A stretch of DNA of 39,586 nucleotides, taken from contig JACQSJ010000024.1 in NCBI GenBank assembly GCA_016205995.1, positions 1 through 39,586 of the forward strand. Reading direction: 5' to 3'. Each line of letters starts with the position of its first letter. The first letter of the stretch is position 1. Source of the DNA: Candidatus Uhrbacteria bacterium. GTDB taxonomy: Bacteria; Patescibacteriota; Patescibacteriia; UBA9934; GWF2-40-263. The notes under the pieces were generated by a model. The model was not told the DNA's origin and did no database searches. It worked only from the letters and a program-made list of their open reading frames with translations. The position numbers were made by a program, and so were the translations under genes. This document shows, piece after piece, positions 31,685 through 39,586 of this stretch.

Positions 31685-31942
31685 TCAAGAACGTGTGTGG
31701 GTAAGCAGCCCGGCCAGATCCTCAAGGATCCCCGAGATCACGTTCGTGGCGACAAAAATCCCGATAAATGTGATGACGATCCCTAAGAGCTTGTAAAAAA
31801 ACCGCGAGCCTCCTGGACCAAACTTCGCTTCCGCAAAGGGAACCTGGCCAAACCAAGATAAGACAACATCAGTCTTTTTCACCATCAAGAACCCGACCAC
31901 CATGATCGCCAGGCCAAGAGGAATACGGATGAGGGGGGACAT
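31685..31942 (-). CDS. Small membrane protein with two helices, unknown
   Basis: 85 aa. Hydrophobic helices lie at about 4-22 (LIRIPLGLAIMVVGFLMV) and 50-70 (YKLLGIVITFIGIFVATNVI) around a loop containing PFAEAKFGPGGSRFFYK. I recognise the pattern from CPR genomes but know no function. It is the first gene of the group that runs through the 136-aa protein, yraN, nusA and yidC. Confidence 0.7.
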   Translation of the reverse strand: MSPLIRIPLGLAIMVVGFLMVKKTDVVLSWFGQVPFAEAKFGPGGSRFFYKLLGIVITFIGIFVATNVISGILEDLAGLLTHTRS

Positions 31943-32010
31943 AGTGCTTCCAGTTTATCACAAACGCCTTGCGAGGAGAGAAAAAAATGGTTAGGATTCT
32001 CGAGCTCGGC

Positions 32011-32096
32011 TTCGGGTGCTTAGCGGCCCCCTCGTTCCTCGGGGGAGCTAAGCACGCCTCACTCGGAAATGCCCAACCGTTGGTTGGCCATTTCAC
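32011..32096. repeat. Two palindromic repeats upstream of tRNA-Val
   Basis: GTGCTTAGC (32016-32024) pairs with GCTAAGCAC (32047-32055), with an inner CCCCC/GGGGG stem. Next to it GAAATGCCCAACC pairs with GGTTGGCCATTTC (about 32065-32094). The first palindrome opens with TTCGGGTGCTTAGC, which is repeated exactly at 32100-32113, the 5' end of the tRNA gene. There is no protein gene in 31943-32102. Confidence 0.65.
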
Positions 32097-32102
32097 TCAT
32101 TC

Positions 32103-32179
<77 letters not shown>

Positions 32180-32180
32180 A

Positions 32181-32214
32181 AAAACCACCCTTCGACAAAC
32201 AGGGCGGTTTTTTG
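32181..32214 (+). terminator. Terminator of tRNA-Val, possibly shared with the convergent gene
   Basis: AAAACCACCCT (32181-32191) pairs with AGGGCGGTTTT (32201-32211) with one mismatch, followed by TTTG. A-runs on the other side allow it to serve the convergent membrane-protein gene ending at 32220. Confidence 0.8.
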
Positions 32215-32219
32215 TTCGG

Positions 32220-34022
32220 TCACTCTTTCAGGGTCAGGAAGAACATGGCAAAGAAATAGTCGAGCAGTACCCGGTCGCCTTCCCTCATCCCCTGCAACGA
32301 TTGAATAACCATTTTTGCCGCAAACCGATCCGTGTCCACGACAATGCTGACGTCCTCGAGCTGCGGGAAATGGAACGAGGTATTCGTAAGCGCTTCGTCG
32401 ATGAGATCCCCAAGCGGGATGTAACCCAACGGCTCTCCATCAAGCCGCAAGTCAATGCGCTGCTCCGGACTATTCAAAGCGATCCCAAGCTTCTTGCCGC
32501 CGACCGAAACGGAATCGGACATGAAGTCGCCATAGGAGAAGACATAGTCATACACATCGACAGGAATGGCCTGTGTTGGGTCGTTGAAAGAAACAGAGAA
32601 TGGGACCCGTGAATCCCCCGAGTCCTCTGTTGACGGACTTGATTGATACGCCAGATACTTCAAACCAAAACCCTCCTTCATCACAAACTCCGCCTTTCTC
32701 CACCGATCAACCTCTGCAAGGTCGAGTTCCTTATCGAGCCATGGCTGTACGACGCCGAGCGCCTCGCGCTCCTCGAGGAAGTTCAGAATCTGCCTCATCT
32801 CGAACAACTCTTCCCCAGGCACTTCTTCGTCTGCCGAGACATAGCGCCCATCTTGGAACCGACCATTGGCTTCCAGCAAACTTGCGAGCCGGTTGACCTG
32901 GGAGTGGATGGCCACCGAGAACGCCCCCCACGGACCAATCGAGCCGAGAATTGCCAGTACGAACAAGCTCACCGGGATGACGCGGATGTCCTTGAGGCGG
33001 CTGATGAGCAAGTACAGGCTCACCCCCAGGAGCCACAGGCCGTACACATACACCAGGTACCGATTTTCCGTGAGGCCGTACTCGGAAACACGAAACCACA
33101 ATGACCACAGGAGCATGAACCCTTGCGGGATCATCGCCACGCACAGAGCCGTGCCGGCCACGCGAACCCAGGCCTTCTCTTTACGCAACGGGTATAGGGC
33201 GAGATAGGTCACAAGGCCCACGACCGAGAATCCAAGAACGATGTACGCAAGCTGGCCAGAGGGCCATTCTCCGGTCAGGAGAATCTTCGCGGTATAGAGA
33301 TAGAGGATGAGGAAGTAGACAGTCACGAGGGGAACGAGCAGAAACGTGGAGAAGAGCCGGACTTCCTTGGGATAGCTCAAGTCCGCATGCAGTTCGGCCG
33401 GTTGTCGCGGGACACGGCTGAGGAAAAAGGTCGTGCAGAACAGGCCGGCGATGATCACCCACAGTTCCGCGTACCGCTCGTCTGGGATGGTGAGGTTGAA
33501 AAGGAAGTCCATTGCGGAAAGCGCGGCCATCAACCCAAGCTGAAGGGCGACGGCCCAAATGCCAGTCAGGATGGTGACCACGACTAAGCGCCGACAAAAC
33601 TCCCAAAATCGGGCAACGGCAGAATCTCCCGCGTGACGGACAAACGGGGTGAACGTGACGGCAAAGACAAAGGCAAACGTCCACATCACTTGTCGGACAA
33701 CAGGCTGCATCTGCAGCTGCGCCGATTCCGGCAACAAAAAGTAGTACCCCACCATGAAAGCCGCAAGAATCGCGTTGAGGATCCAGATCCTGGCCAGGCT
33801 CCATCCCATTCCTTCGACAAACAAGACAAGGGCAACAGAGATGGGAGCGGCAAGAGATAAGACCATCAATATGTTGGTCCACGGTATGGGTGTATCGACG
33901 TGAATGAGGACGATCCCCACTATCGTCCCCGCAAGGGAAATGAGGAGTGGGAACGGGAAGCGCCGGACAACCGATTGGAGCACTCCAAGAAATGCGGCAA
34001 CAGAAAAACGTTTGGTAGACAT
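32220..34022 (-). CDS. Large polytopic membrane protein, DUF4153-like
   Basis: 600 aa. The N-terminal ~375 residues hold about 10-11 hydrophobic helices; the C-terminal ~225 residues are soluble, with a repeated mixed alpha/beta pattern (SADEEVPGEELFEMRQILNFLEERE; then YDYVFSYGDFMSDSVSVGGKKLGIAL). The organisation fits DUF4153 proteins, which have no agreed function. A GGAGGT lies 13 nt before the ATG, a little far, but no better start is seen. It stands alone between tRNA-Val and the VOC gene, which has its own terminator, so it must have its own promoter in 34023-34052 or within the VOC tail. Confidence 0.75.
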   Translation of the reverse strand: MSTKRFSVAAFLGVLQSVVRRFPFPLLISLAGTIVGIVLIHVDTPIPWTNILMVLSLAAPISVALVLFVEGMGWSLARIWILNAILAAFMVGYYFLLPESAQLQMQPVVRQVMWTFAFVFAVTFTPFVRHAGDSAVARFWEFCRRLVVVTILTGIWAVALQLGLMAALSAMDFLFNLTIPDERYAELWVIIAGLFCTTFFLSRVPRQPAELHADLSYPKEVRLFSTFLLVPLVTVYFLILYLYTAKILLTGEWPSGQLAYIVLGFSVVGLVTYLALYPLRKEKAWVRVAGTALCVAMIPQGFMLLWSLWFRVSEYGLTENRYLVYVYGLWLLGVSLYLLISRLKDIRVIPVSLFVLAILGSIGPWGAFSVAIHSQVNRLASLLEANGRFQDGRYVSADEEVPGEELFEMRQILNFLEEREALGVVQPWLDKELDLAEVDRWRKAEFVMKEGFGLKYLAYQSSPSTEDSGDSRVPFSVSFNDPTQAIPVDVYDYVFSYGDFMSDSVSVGGKKLGIALNSPEQRIDLRLDGEPLGYIPLGDLIDEALTNTSFHFPQLEDVSIVVDTDRFAAKMVIQSLQGMREGDRVLLDYFFAMFFLTLKE

Positions 34023-34052
34023 ACATGTTCAGGGTACCTCCTATGGGAGAAA

Positions 34053-34077
34053 GAAAAAAGCGCCCTTGGTCGGACGC
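34053..34077 (-). terminator. Terminator of the VOC gene
   Basis: On the minus strand GCGTCC (34077-34072) pairs with GGGCGC (34065-34060), with one G-T pair, followed by TTTTTTCTTT. It lies about 95 nt beyond the VOC stop. Confidence 0.65.
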
Positions 34078-34119
34078 ATGCGTGGTTCAAGGAATGAACC
34101 CTTGCTTGCTTCGCCTCGC

Positions 34120-34160
34120 TCGACAATGCACGAGCTAACGCTAGTGCATTGCGCTCGCTT
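34120..34160. repeat. Palindromic repeat after the VOC gene
   Basis: AATGCAC (34125-34131) pairs with GTGCATT (34144-34150), with inner AGC/GCT, inside flanking CGCTCG/GCGAGC-like sequence. It is not followed by a U-run and looks like a dispersed intergenic repeat. Confidence 0.55.
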
Positions 34161-34170
34161 CGTCTTGCAA

Positions 34171-34560
34171 TCAGAGCCTGTCGTTGTGAAAGTCGGGATC
34201 GCGTGCAACAAGCTCGATGACGTTGTCAGCCGGGTCGTGATGGAACACGCTCGTGAGGCCATGACCCCAGTGCGTGTCCGAACGGAACTGCCGGTGAGAG
34301 CGAGCATCCGGCAGACTCGCGGGGCTGATCGACAGGCCCACGTGCGGACGTGCGCCCCCCAGGAAGAACGAGAGGATGAGGTGTCCATCCTCGACCTGCA
34401 GACGAGGCCCCACGCCGATGTAGTCGTACCTGGGATCCGTCACCTCATGCACGCTCACGCGGCATCCGAGGCTCTCGTAGTACTTCCGGAGCTTGCCCCA
34501 GTCGCTTTGCTTGGACGGGAGACCGACGTGGTGCACACCCAACACATGAATGCCTGACAT
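34171..34560 (-). CDS. VOC/glyoxalase-like protein
   Basis: 129 aa, one vicinal-oxygen-chelate fold made of two beta-alpha-beta3 units: VLGVHHVGLPSKQSDWGKLRKYYESLGCRVS (first metal His in HHVG), then LQVEDGHLILSFFLGGARPHVGLSISP, and DPADNVIELVAR (metal Glu in VIELV). The substrate is unknown; the family includes glyoxalases, dioxygenases and resistance proteins. It has its own promoter and a strong SD (GGAGGG). It is a single-gene unit with high GC like the kinase operon, so it may have been acquired. Confidence 0.8.
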   Translation of the reverse strand: MSGIHVLGVHHVGLPSKQSDWGKLRKYYESLGCRVSVHEVTDPRYDYIGVGPRLQVEDGHLILSFFLGGARPHVGLSISPASLPDARSHRQFRSDTHWGHGLTSVFHHDPADNVIELVARDPDFHNDRL

Positions 34561-34586
34561 GCTGCCCTCCAGATGAAGCTCCCCGC

Positions 34587-34615
34587 AGGATAATCACATC
34601 GCCGCGAAAGGTCAA
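34587..34615 (-). promoter_or_regulatory. Promoter of the VOC gene
   Basis: On the minus strand TTGACC (34615-34610), 17-nt spacer, TATCCT (34592-34587), 26 nt before the ATG. Confidence 0.6.
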
Positions 34616-34627
34616 GACCTTCCTCAT

Positions 34628-34658
34628 ACAAAAAGCTCCCGACCAATGTCGGAAGCTT
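34628..34658 (-). terminator. Terminator of tRNA-Leu
   Basis: AAGCTCCCGAC (34633-34643) pairs with GTCGGAAGCTT (34648-34658) with one mismatch, loop CAAT. The A-run at 34630-34634 gives TTTTT on the minus strand, just beyond the tRNA 3' end. Confidence 0.8.
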
Positions 34659-34660
34659 AT

Positions 34661-34746
34661 TGGTGCGCGGGAGAGGACTTGAACCTCCACGGCCTTACGG
34701 CCACCAGCCCCTCAAGCTGGCGTGGCTACCATTACACCACCCGCGC
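34661..34746 (-). tRNA. tRNA-Leu (GAG anticodon)
   Basis: Class II tRNA. Acceptor GCGCGGG/CCCGCGC, anticodon stem CCAGC/GCTGG with loop TTGAGGG (anticodon GAG, reading CTC/CTT). It has a long variable arm (TGGCCGTAAGGCCGTG), the T arm GGAGGTTCAAGTCCTC and an encoded CCA (34663-34661). Confidence 0.93.
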
Positions 34747-34793
34747 ATTTCGTTGCGCCACGATCATACACGACGACCATCGCCCTGACAACC

Positions 34794-35531
34794 CTAGAAC
34801 ACCCTTGCCTTCCCAGTGATGACCCGCAACAGCAGCGGCTCGATGCCGATATCAAACCGCGTGGACTTCATCTCTTCCCCGTCGACGAACAACGAAATCG
34901 GCTTTTCAGACCGAATGGCCATGCTCTTGAGCGGTAGCACACTTTCCTTCAGTGACGTCTTGCCAAAAATGCCCCATCCTTTTTTTACGGCCGCACGGAT
35001 GACCGCCTCGAACTGTCCGTCGCGCGGGTCTGTGACGTCCGCCAGGTTACGAATCTCAAGCTCAGCCTGGCGCGCCACACTGGTCACGCGGAACTTATCC
35101 TCGCAGGTGATCTCGGCATGGAAGTTGGGCATCGAGAGCCCGGTCACGAACCGCCGCCCGTTCACGGTCCCCACGTCGATCTTCTCGACCCGGCGGGCGG
35201 AGAGCACGTCACACGCGGCCACACCGTCGGGAATCCCCATCATGCGAGCCAGCTCGTTGTTTGGTCCGATCGGGATGATGCCCAGGACTACCTCGTTGTC
35301 GGCGACTACGTCGATGACTTTGCGCACGGTCTCATCGTTCCCTACTACCACGATCGTCGAGACCCCTCGATCAATCTCATCGCGGATCATTTCCTCCGCG
35401 TCGCGGAACAGGGCCAGGCGCGTCACCTTCCCTGCGATCCCAAGGTCCGTGAGGCGATTCTCAATTTTTAAAAGTTCTCGCTCAAAGCGCTTATTCTCTT
35501 GGATGTATTCATCGTAAAGATAACAGTACAC
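34794..35531 (-). CDS. Diacylglycerol kinase catalytic domain-like protein
   Basis: 245 aa. The nucleotide-binding segment TIVVVGNDETVRKVIDVV (about 59-76) corresponds to the GGDGT motif of lipid and NAD kinases, and IPIGPNNELARMMGIP (about 86-101) to the GTxNDFAR motif. The C-terminal beta-rich half ends with a typical SLFVDGEEMKSTRFDI. Both key motifs are altered (GNDET for GGDGT, GPNNELA for GTxNDFA), as in a CPR subgroup. The usual reaction is ATP-dependent phosphorylation of a lipid or long-chain base; the substrate here is uncertain. It starts 26 nt after bactofilin. Confidence 0.75.
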   Translation of the reverse strand: MYCYLYDEYIQENKRFERELLKIENRLTDLGIAGKVTRLALFRDAEEMIRDEIDRGVSTIVVVGNDETVRKVIDVVADNEVVLGIIPIGPNNELARMMGIPDGVAACDVLSARRVEKIDVGTVNGRRFVTGLSMPNFHAEITCEDKFRVTSVARQAELEIRNLADVTDPRDGQFEAVIRAAVKKGWGIFGKTSLKESVLPLKSMAIRSEKPISLFVDGEEMKSTRFDIGIEPLLLRVITGKARVF

Positions 35532-35557
35532 AAATGGGTGGTGAGAGCGTTGGGTGG

Positions 35558-35965
35558 TTAGGTTATTATTTCTTCTTCATCCACTTTTTTTACCTTTCCT
35601 CCCTTTCCCTCCTCTCCCATGCTCACTTTCCCGTTCACCTGCGCTCCAGCGGCAACGGAAATGCGGCCTGTCACGATGTCCCCCTTTACGTGGGACGTCG
35701 CCAAGAGCTCGAGCATCTCCTCCGTAAAGATGTTCCCGACGACTTCCCCAGCCACGACCGCGCTTTTGGCCTTCACGTCCGCATGAATCTTTGCTGACTC
35801 CCCCACCGTGAGCGCGCTTTGTGTCTCCACACTCCCCGCCACCTCGCCGTCAATGACGACGTCCCCCTGTGAATGAAACTCCCCCTCAACGCGAACCCCC
35901 TGGGCAATGATGGTCTCCCCCGATGCAAAACTTGGCATATCACTCTTGTGTTTGTCCTTAAACAT
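35558..35965 (-). CDS. Bactofilin
   Basis: 135 aa. The core is a right-handed beta-helix with regular six- to seven-residue turns rich in Val and Gly (ETIIAQGVRVEGEFHSQGDVVIDGEVAGSVETQSALTVG in successive rungs, about 17-112). Short flexible ends frame it and the Lys/Glu-rich tail is KGGKVKKVDEEEIIT. Bactofilins polymerise without nucleotide into cytoskeletal filaments near the membrane and often steer cell-wall enzymes. It lies in a minus-strand run downstream of argS. Confidence 0.9.
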   Translation of the reverse strand: MFKDKHKSDMPSFASGETIIAQGVRVEGEFHSQGDVVIDGEVAGSVETQSALTVGESAKIHADVKAKSAVVAGEVVGNIFTEEMLELLATSHVKGDIVTGRISVAAGAQVNGKVSMGEEGKGGKVKKVDEEEIIT

Positions 35966-35989
35966 AGATTTCCTGGATCTTATCAGATA

Positions 35990-36034
35990 CCCCCTCCGAC
36001 GCCCAGTCTCGCTGGGGTCGGAGCGTCGGGGCTG
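35990..36034. repeat. GC-rich palindrome between argS and bactofilin
   Basis: CCGACGC (35996-36002) pairs with GCGTCGG (36023-36029), with an inner CCAG/CTGG stem. It shares GCGTCGGGGCT with the repeat at the end of nusA. There is no U-run, so a dispersed repeat is likelier than a terminator. Confidence 0.55.
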
Positions 36035-36050
36035 GTCAAACGAAAGTTAC

Positions 36051-37757
36051 CTACATCTCATCTACCGTCTCGATCCCGAGCAAATCCAAACCGTGAGCCA
36101 AGACTTCCCCAACGGCCTTCACCAAAGCTAACCTCTCCGAGAGCTCAATGCCCTCCCGCGTGAGCACCGGCACGTTCGCATAAAACTCGGCGAACGTCTT
36201 GGCGAGGTCGAAGAGGTACTGACACAGCATCGCCGGTTCGAGCTTCTGCGCCGTGTCAAACACGACCTCGGGATAGTTCGCCAACGCGATGATGAGGTGA
36301 TGCTCGACGGGATGCGTGAGGGTCGCGGTCGTGTGTTTCGATTTTTTTCGACCCGCTTTCTTCAGGAGACTGCGAATGCGCGCGTACGTATAGAGAAGGT
36401 ATGGACCCGTGAACCCCTCAAACGAAACTGCATCCTTGAGGTTGAAAATAATCTTCTTGCCGGTGTCTTGTTTGAGCATGGAAAAGCGCATCGCCGCAAA
36501 CGCGACCGCGCGCGTCACTTTCTCGATTTTTTTCTTGGTCCAGTCCCCATGTCGCGACTCGGTTTCCCGCCGCGCCTCTTGCAGGAGCTCATCGCGCAGA
36601 TCCTCGTATCGGATCACGTTGCCTTTGCGCGCGGCCATGGCGCCGCCTTCAAGCGTCACGAACTCGTAGGAGAGATGCTGGAGCTCGCGCTCAAAACCCA
36701 TCCGCTTAAGCGTGGCGAACAACTGACGCAGAGCATGCGACTGCCGCTCATCCACCACATAGATGGATCGTGTGGGGTGATAATCTTCTTCCTTCTTCAT
36801 GGCGAGCCCAAGGTCCTTGGCGTTGTAGAGCATCGTGCCATCGGTCTTGATAAGCAGATTCACACCCAGGTCCTCGTCTTGGAGGTCGACAATCCACGCG
36901 CCCTCCGACTCCTTCACGATCCCCCTCTTGATAAGATCCTCGATGATCTTCCTGGTCTTCCCGATCACGTCGCTCTCAAAATACCAGTGGTCGATCGTGA
37001 GACCGAGCTCATCGTAGACCTCCTTGAGGAACTCAATGGACCAGTCGCGCGTCTCTTTCCACAAAGCTAACTCGTCTCCGCGCCCATCTTCTAAATGACG
37101 GAAGGCCTCCGTGACCTGGGCTGAGAGAGCTGGTTGTTCCTCGAGTTTCGCGTTTGCCTCCACGTAGACGTCACGGAGAAAGGCTATGCGATTCTCTGGC
37201 TTCACCTCCTCGTCCTGGTGGTAAGTCTTCATGCCCCACACGGACTTGGCTACGTGGAGCCCAAGGTCGTTGATGTAGGCAACGGGAACCACGTCATACC
37301 CTGTTGCCTTGAGGAGGTTCACGGCCGCTTGGCCGACGAACAGGTTGCGCAAGTGGCCGATGTGGACGTCCTTGTGTGAATTGAGGTTGGCAAACTCCAC
37401 CATGAGGCGCTTGTCCGCGCCCACGTCAGAGGTTCCATACTCGTCGCCCAGTTCCTTCATTTCCGCATAGGTCGCCTCCCCGAACGCCTTGGTGTTGAGA
37501 ACGACATTCACGTAGGGACCGACCGCCTTGGCCTCCGCGATAAATCCCTTGGGACCAATCTTGGCTGCCAGCTCGGTCGCGATCTCGGCGGGGTTCCGCT
37601 TCAGGCTCTTGGCCAAATGAAAACACGGGAACGCCAAGTCCCCCATTTTCTGATCAGGGGGCGTCTCAAGATCTTCAATCGAAGGCACAAACCCTGGGGG
37701 GGCGGCCTGCTTGATCGCCTGGAGGATTTCTGTTTTAGCTTTTTGAATCGTGTACAT
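36051..37757 (-). CDS. argS: Arginyl-tRNA synthetase
   Basis: Class I synthetase for tRNA-Arg; 568 aa, normal length. The N-terminal Add1 domain (about 1-85) is followed by the signature NLNSHKDVHIGHLRNLFVG (HIGH at 132-135). The KMSKS loop is replaced by the ArgS-type R-K-G-N (in MAARKGNVI). The anticodon-binding DALR domain is at the C-terminus (PYLLYTYARIRSLLKKAG to the end). I start at 37757 (MYTIQKAKTEIL) because the family begins there; the open frame further upstream lies in valS coding sequence. Its start overlaps the end of valS by 23 nt. Confidence 0.96.
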   Translation of the reverse strand: MYTIQKAKTEILQAIKQAAPPGFVPSIEDLETPPDQKMGDLAFPCFHLAKSLKRNPAEIATELAAKIGPKGFIAEAKAVGPYVNVVLNTKAFGEATYAEMKELGDEYGTSDVGADKRLMVEFANLNSHKDVHIGHLRNLFVGQAAVNLLKATGYDVVPVAYINDLGLHVAKSVWGMKTYHQDEEVKPENRIAFLRDVYVEANAKLEEQPALSAQVTEAFRHLEDGRGDELALWKETRDWSIEFLKEVYDELGLTIDHWYFESDVIGKTRKIIEDLIKRGIVKESEGAWIVDLQDEDLGVNLLIKTDGTMLYNAKDLGLAMKKEEDYHPTRSIYVVDERQSHALRQLFATLKRMGFERELQHLSYEFVTLEGGAMAARKGNVIRYEDLRDELLQEARRETESRHGDWTKKKIEKVTRAVAFAAMRFSMLKQDTGKKIIFNLKDAVSFEGFTGPYLLYTYARIRSLLKKAGRKKSKHTTATLTHPVEHHLIIALANYPEVVFDTAQKLEPAMLCQYLFDLAKTFAEFYANVPVLTREGIELSERLALVKAVGEVLAHGLDLLGIETVDEM

Positions 37758-39586
37758 ACAGGTCTGCTTTTTTTCGTGCCTCTTCAAGATTCTGTCGCAT
37801 GGTTGCGACGACGTGCTCGGGGGCCTTGGACGTGAACTCCGCGTTGGCGAGCTTTGCTTCAAGCGTCTTGATGTAGTCTTGTGTCTCTTGCTGTTCGTGT
37901 GCTCGGCTTGCCCGCTCGGCTTCTTTGTCCACGAGCCCTTCGAGGGAAACAAACACCTGCCCGTCGACCACGACCGCCGATGCATACTCCCCCACGGGCG
38001 GCCGCGCTTCAAACGTGAGCTCGCCCACACCCGCGAGCGCCGCGATCACCGATGTGTGCTCCTTGAGCTTCCCACCCACGATCACCGCACGGATCTTTTG
38101 CTTGGGTGCGACGGTGAATTGAGAACGGATATTGCGAATGGCAACAATCAGGTTCTGCACTTGAGAGAACTCACGTTCGGCCGAGACATCGAAGTGATCC
38201 CCTGTCGCCATCGGCCACTCGTGGACGATCAACATGGTCTCCGGATCGATCTGCTTCCAAAGTTCCTCTGTCACAAACGGCATGAATGGATGCCAGTAGG
38301 TAAGAAGTCGCTCGAGGATGTATAGGAGAATCTTGTCCGTTGTCTCTCCTTTTTGAATCTTTGCGATCTCCAGATACCAATCGGCAAACTCGCTCCATGT
38401 GAAGTCGCGTAACTTCTCTCCCGCCTGAGAAAACTCATAACTCTCAAGATGATCCGTGACCTCTTTCTGAAGTGTATAAAATCGGGAGAGGATCCATCGA
38501 TCTGCAAGTGATTGTGGCGAGAGCTCAGATTCAGCGACATGACGCACCCCATCCACCTGCATGAACACGAAGCGAGAAATATTCCAGAGCTTGTTGGTAA
38601 AGTTTCGATAGCCGGCAACTTTAGCCTCGGAAAGTTTCGAGTCGTTGCCAGGTGTGGAGCCAATCGTAAGTGAGAGCCGCGTAGCGTCCGCGCCGTAGGC
38701 ACTAATCATGTCGAGTGGATCAATAATATTATCCAGCGACTTACTCATCTTGCGCCCCTGCTCATCCCGCACGAGTCCATGGAGGTACACTTTCTTAAAC
38801 GGGACTTGCCCGAGGGTATATGTCGTCATGAGAATCATACGAGCCACCCAAAAGAACAGGATATCGTAACCTGTTTCCAAAACGGTTGTTGGATGGAACG
38901 TCTTGAGGTCGGCCGTTTGGTCGGGCCAGCCCAGCGTTGAGAACGTCCAAAGCCCAGAGGAAAACCACGTGTCGAGGGTGTCGGGATCTTGTTCCCATCC
39001 ATTGCCTTGCGGTGGCTCGACTGCTACATAGGTCGCCTGGGTCTCATCGGACCTATACCAAACCGGCACGCGATGGCCGAACCAAATTTGCCGACTGATA
39101 TTCCAGTCACGAAGGTTATCGATCCAATGGAAGTAGGTCTTATCGAACCGCTCAGGGATGATGCGTATTTGTCCCGATCGGACCACATGTGACATGAGCT
39201 CTTTAAGTGTTACGGACTGCCCGTCCACGATCCCCTCGATAGGCGCGTGTTCACTTGCTCGAAATGCGAACGGCTTGTTCACATCGATGAACCACTGAAG
39301 TTTTGGAAGCGGTTCAACGGTTGTGCCACAGCGATAACAGACGGAAAGATTGTGCACGTAATCCTCATCAATGTGGTCGACGAGTCCCTTCTTTGCGAGT
39401 TGAGAGACGATCTCTTCCCGTGCCTCGTGAGCATTCCTTCCCGCAAACGACCCGGCGGCCTGTGTCAGATTTCCATCCTCGCCAATAATCTTCACGATCT
39501 CAAATCCGTATTTCTTCGCGAGCTCAAAGTCGACAAAACTATGTGCGGGGGTGATCGTCATGGCACCGGACCCCATCTCCCTATCA
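37735..39586 (-). CDS. valS: Valyl-tRNA synthetase, 5' part missing at the window edge
   Basis: About 617 residues of the C-terminal part. The frame enters from beyond 39586: the codons before the first ATG in the window read D-R-E and join GSGAMTITPAH, the family's DxExGTGAVxxTPAHD region, so this ATG is not the start. Visible are part of the editing domain, RDWNISRQIWFGHRVPVW, the KMSKS loop (GRKMSKSLDNIIDPLDM), the anticodon-binding helical domain and a C-terminal coiled coil (EAERASRAHEQQETQDYIKTLEAKLAN). The zinc-type cysteines of the class are partly visible (SVCYRCGTTVEP). The start of argS lies inside its 3' end. Confidence 0.95.
   Translation of the reverse strand, partial: DREMGSGAMTITPAHSFVDFELAKKYGFEIVKIIGEDGNLTQAAGSFAGRNAHEAREEIVSQLAKKGLVDHIDEDYVHNLSVCYRCGTTVEPLPKLQWFIDVNKPFAFRASEHAPIEGIVDGQSVTLKELMSHVVRSGQIRIIPERFDKTYFHWIDNLRDWNISRQIWFGHRVPVWYRSDETQATYVAVEPPQGNGWEQDPDTLDTWFSSGLWTFSTLGWPDQTADLKTFHPTTVLETGYDILFFWVARMILMTTYTLGQVPFKKVYLHGLVRDEQGRKMSKSLDNIIDPLDMISAYGADATRLSLTIGSTPGNDSKLSEAKVAGYRNFTNKLWNISRFVFMQVDGVRHVAESELSPQSLADRWILSRFYTLQKEVTDHLESYEFSQAGEKLRDFTWSEFADWYLEIAKIQKGETTDKILLYILERLLTYWHPFMPFVTEELWKQIDPETMLIVHEWPMATGDHFDVSAEREFSQVQNLIVAIRNIRSQFTVAPKQKIRAVIVGGKLKEHTSVIAALAGVGELTFEARPPVGEYASAVVVDGQVFVSLEGLVDKEAERASRAHEQQETQDYIKTLEAKLANAEFTSKAPEHVVATMRQNLEEARKKADLYVHDSKS

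Noticed and set aside
36297..37070. 257-aa plus-strand open frame opposite argS
   Set aside because: Antisense shadow of argS; no SD and no recognisable domain.
37758..38030. Extended start for argS at 38030
   Set aside because: The extra 91 residues are a shadow of valS; MYTIQKAKTEIL is the normal ArgS beginning.

Overview
The window looks like a chromosomal segment of a Candidate Phyla Radiation (Patescibacteria, Parcubacteria-like) bacterium. The reasons are compact minus-strand operons of informational genes, short membrane proteins of a kind common in that group, a stand-alone PaaX/Cas2-like protein, a bactofilin, a short NusA, a short YidC, and a 10.1 kb gene for a cysteine-rich secreted giant. 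Placement near Uhrbacteria/Magasanikbacteria is only a guess from gene content. UGA is a stop codon: prfB (RF2) is present and carries its classical UGA frameshift site, so this is not a UGA-recoded lineage such as Gracilibacteria.

Layout. 1-1651: structured non-coding DNA, then serS (-). 1711-8580: an accessory region holding (i) a REP-associated tyrosine transposase between matching palindromes, (ii) a Hanks-type membrane Ser/Thr kinase with an overlapping secreted partner, (iii) a PaaX/Cas2-like gene tightly enclosed by inverted palindromes, with a further copy 1.4 kb away, (iv) a small secreted protein, an HExxH metalloprotease-like protein and an acidic Cys-rich lipoprotein. Four genes here share a promoter-plus-hairpin leader design. 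8643-19453: a two-gene unit made of a membrane protein with calcium-loop repeats and the 3372-aa giant, read from an extended -10 promoter that probably gives a leaderless mRNA. 19499-24906: rsmA, tsaC, a sugar epimerase, prfB with programmed +1 frameshift, and groL/groS under a CIRCE operator. 25004-28745: a second Ser/Thr kinase, an O-antigen ligase-type polymerase and a nucleotidyltransferase-like protein. 28819-31942: yidC, nusA, yraN and two small membrane proteins. 32103-34746: tRNA-Val, a DUF4153-like membrane protein, a VOC/glyoxalase protein and tRNA-Leu. 34794-39586: a diacylglycerol-kinase-like protein, bactofilin, argS and the 3'-terminal part of valS.

How it fits together. Most of the right two-thirds is housekeeping: tRNA charging, translation termination, ribosome maturation, transcription control, membrane insertion and folding. 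Three surface or envelope systems stand out: the giant with its partner, the polysaccharide genes, and the kinase with its secreted neighbour. The best candidate for something undescribed is the palindrome-enclosed PaaX/Cas2-like unit, whose layout parallels the nearby transposase unit: in both, the flanking palindrome supplies the stop codon. The giant protein, with a recurring C-x5-G-C motif, is the other. All functions come from reading motifs by eye; no database search was possible.
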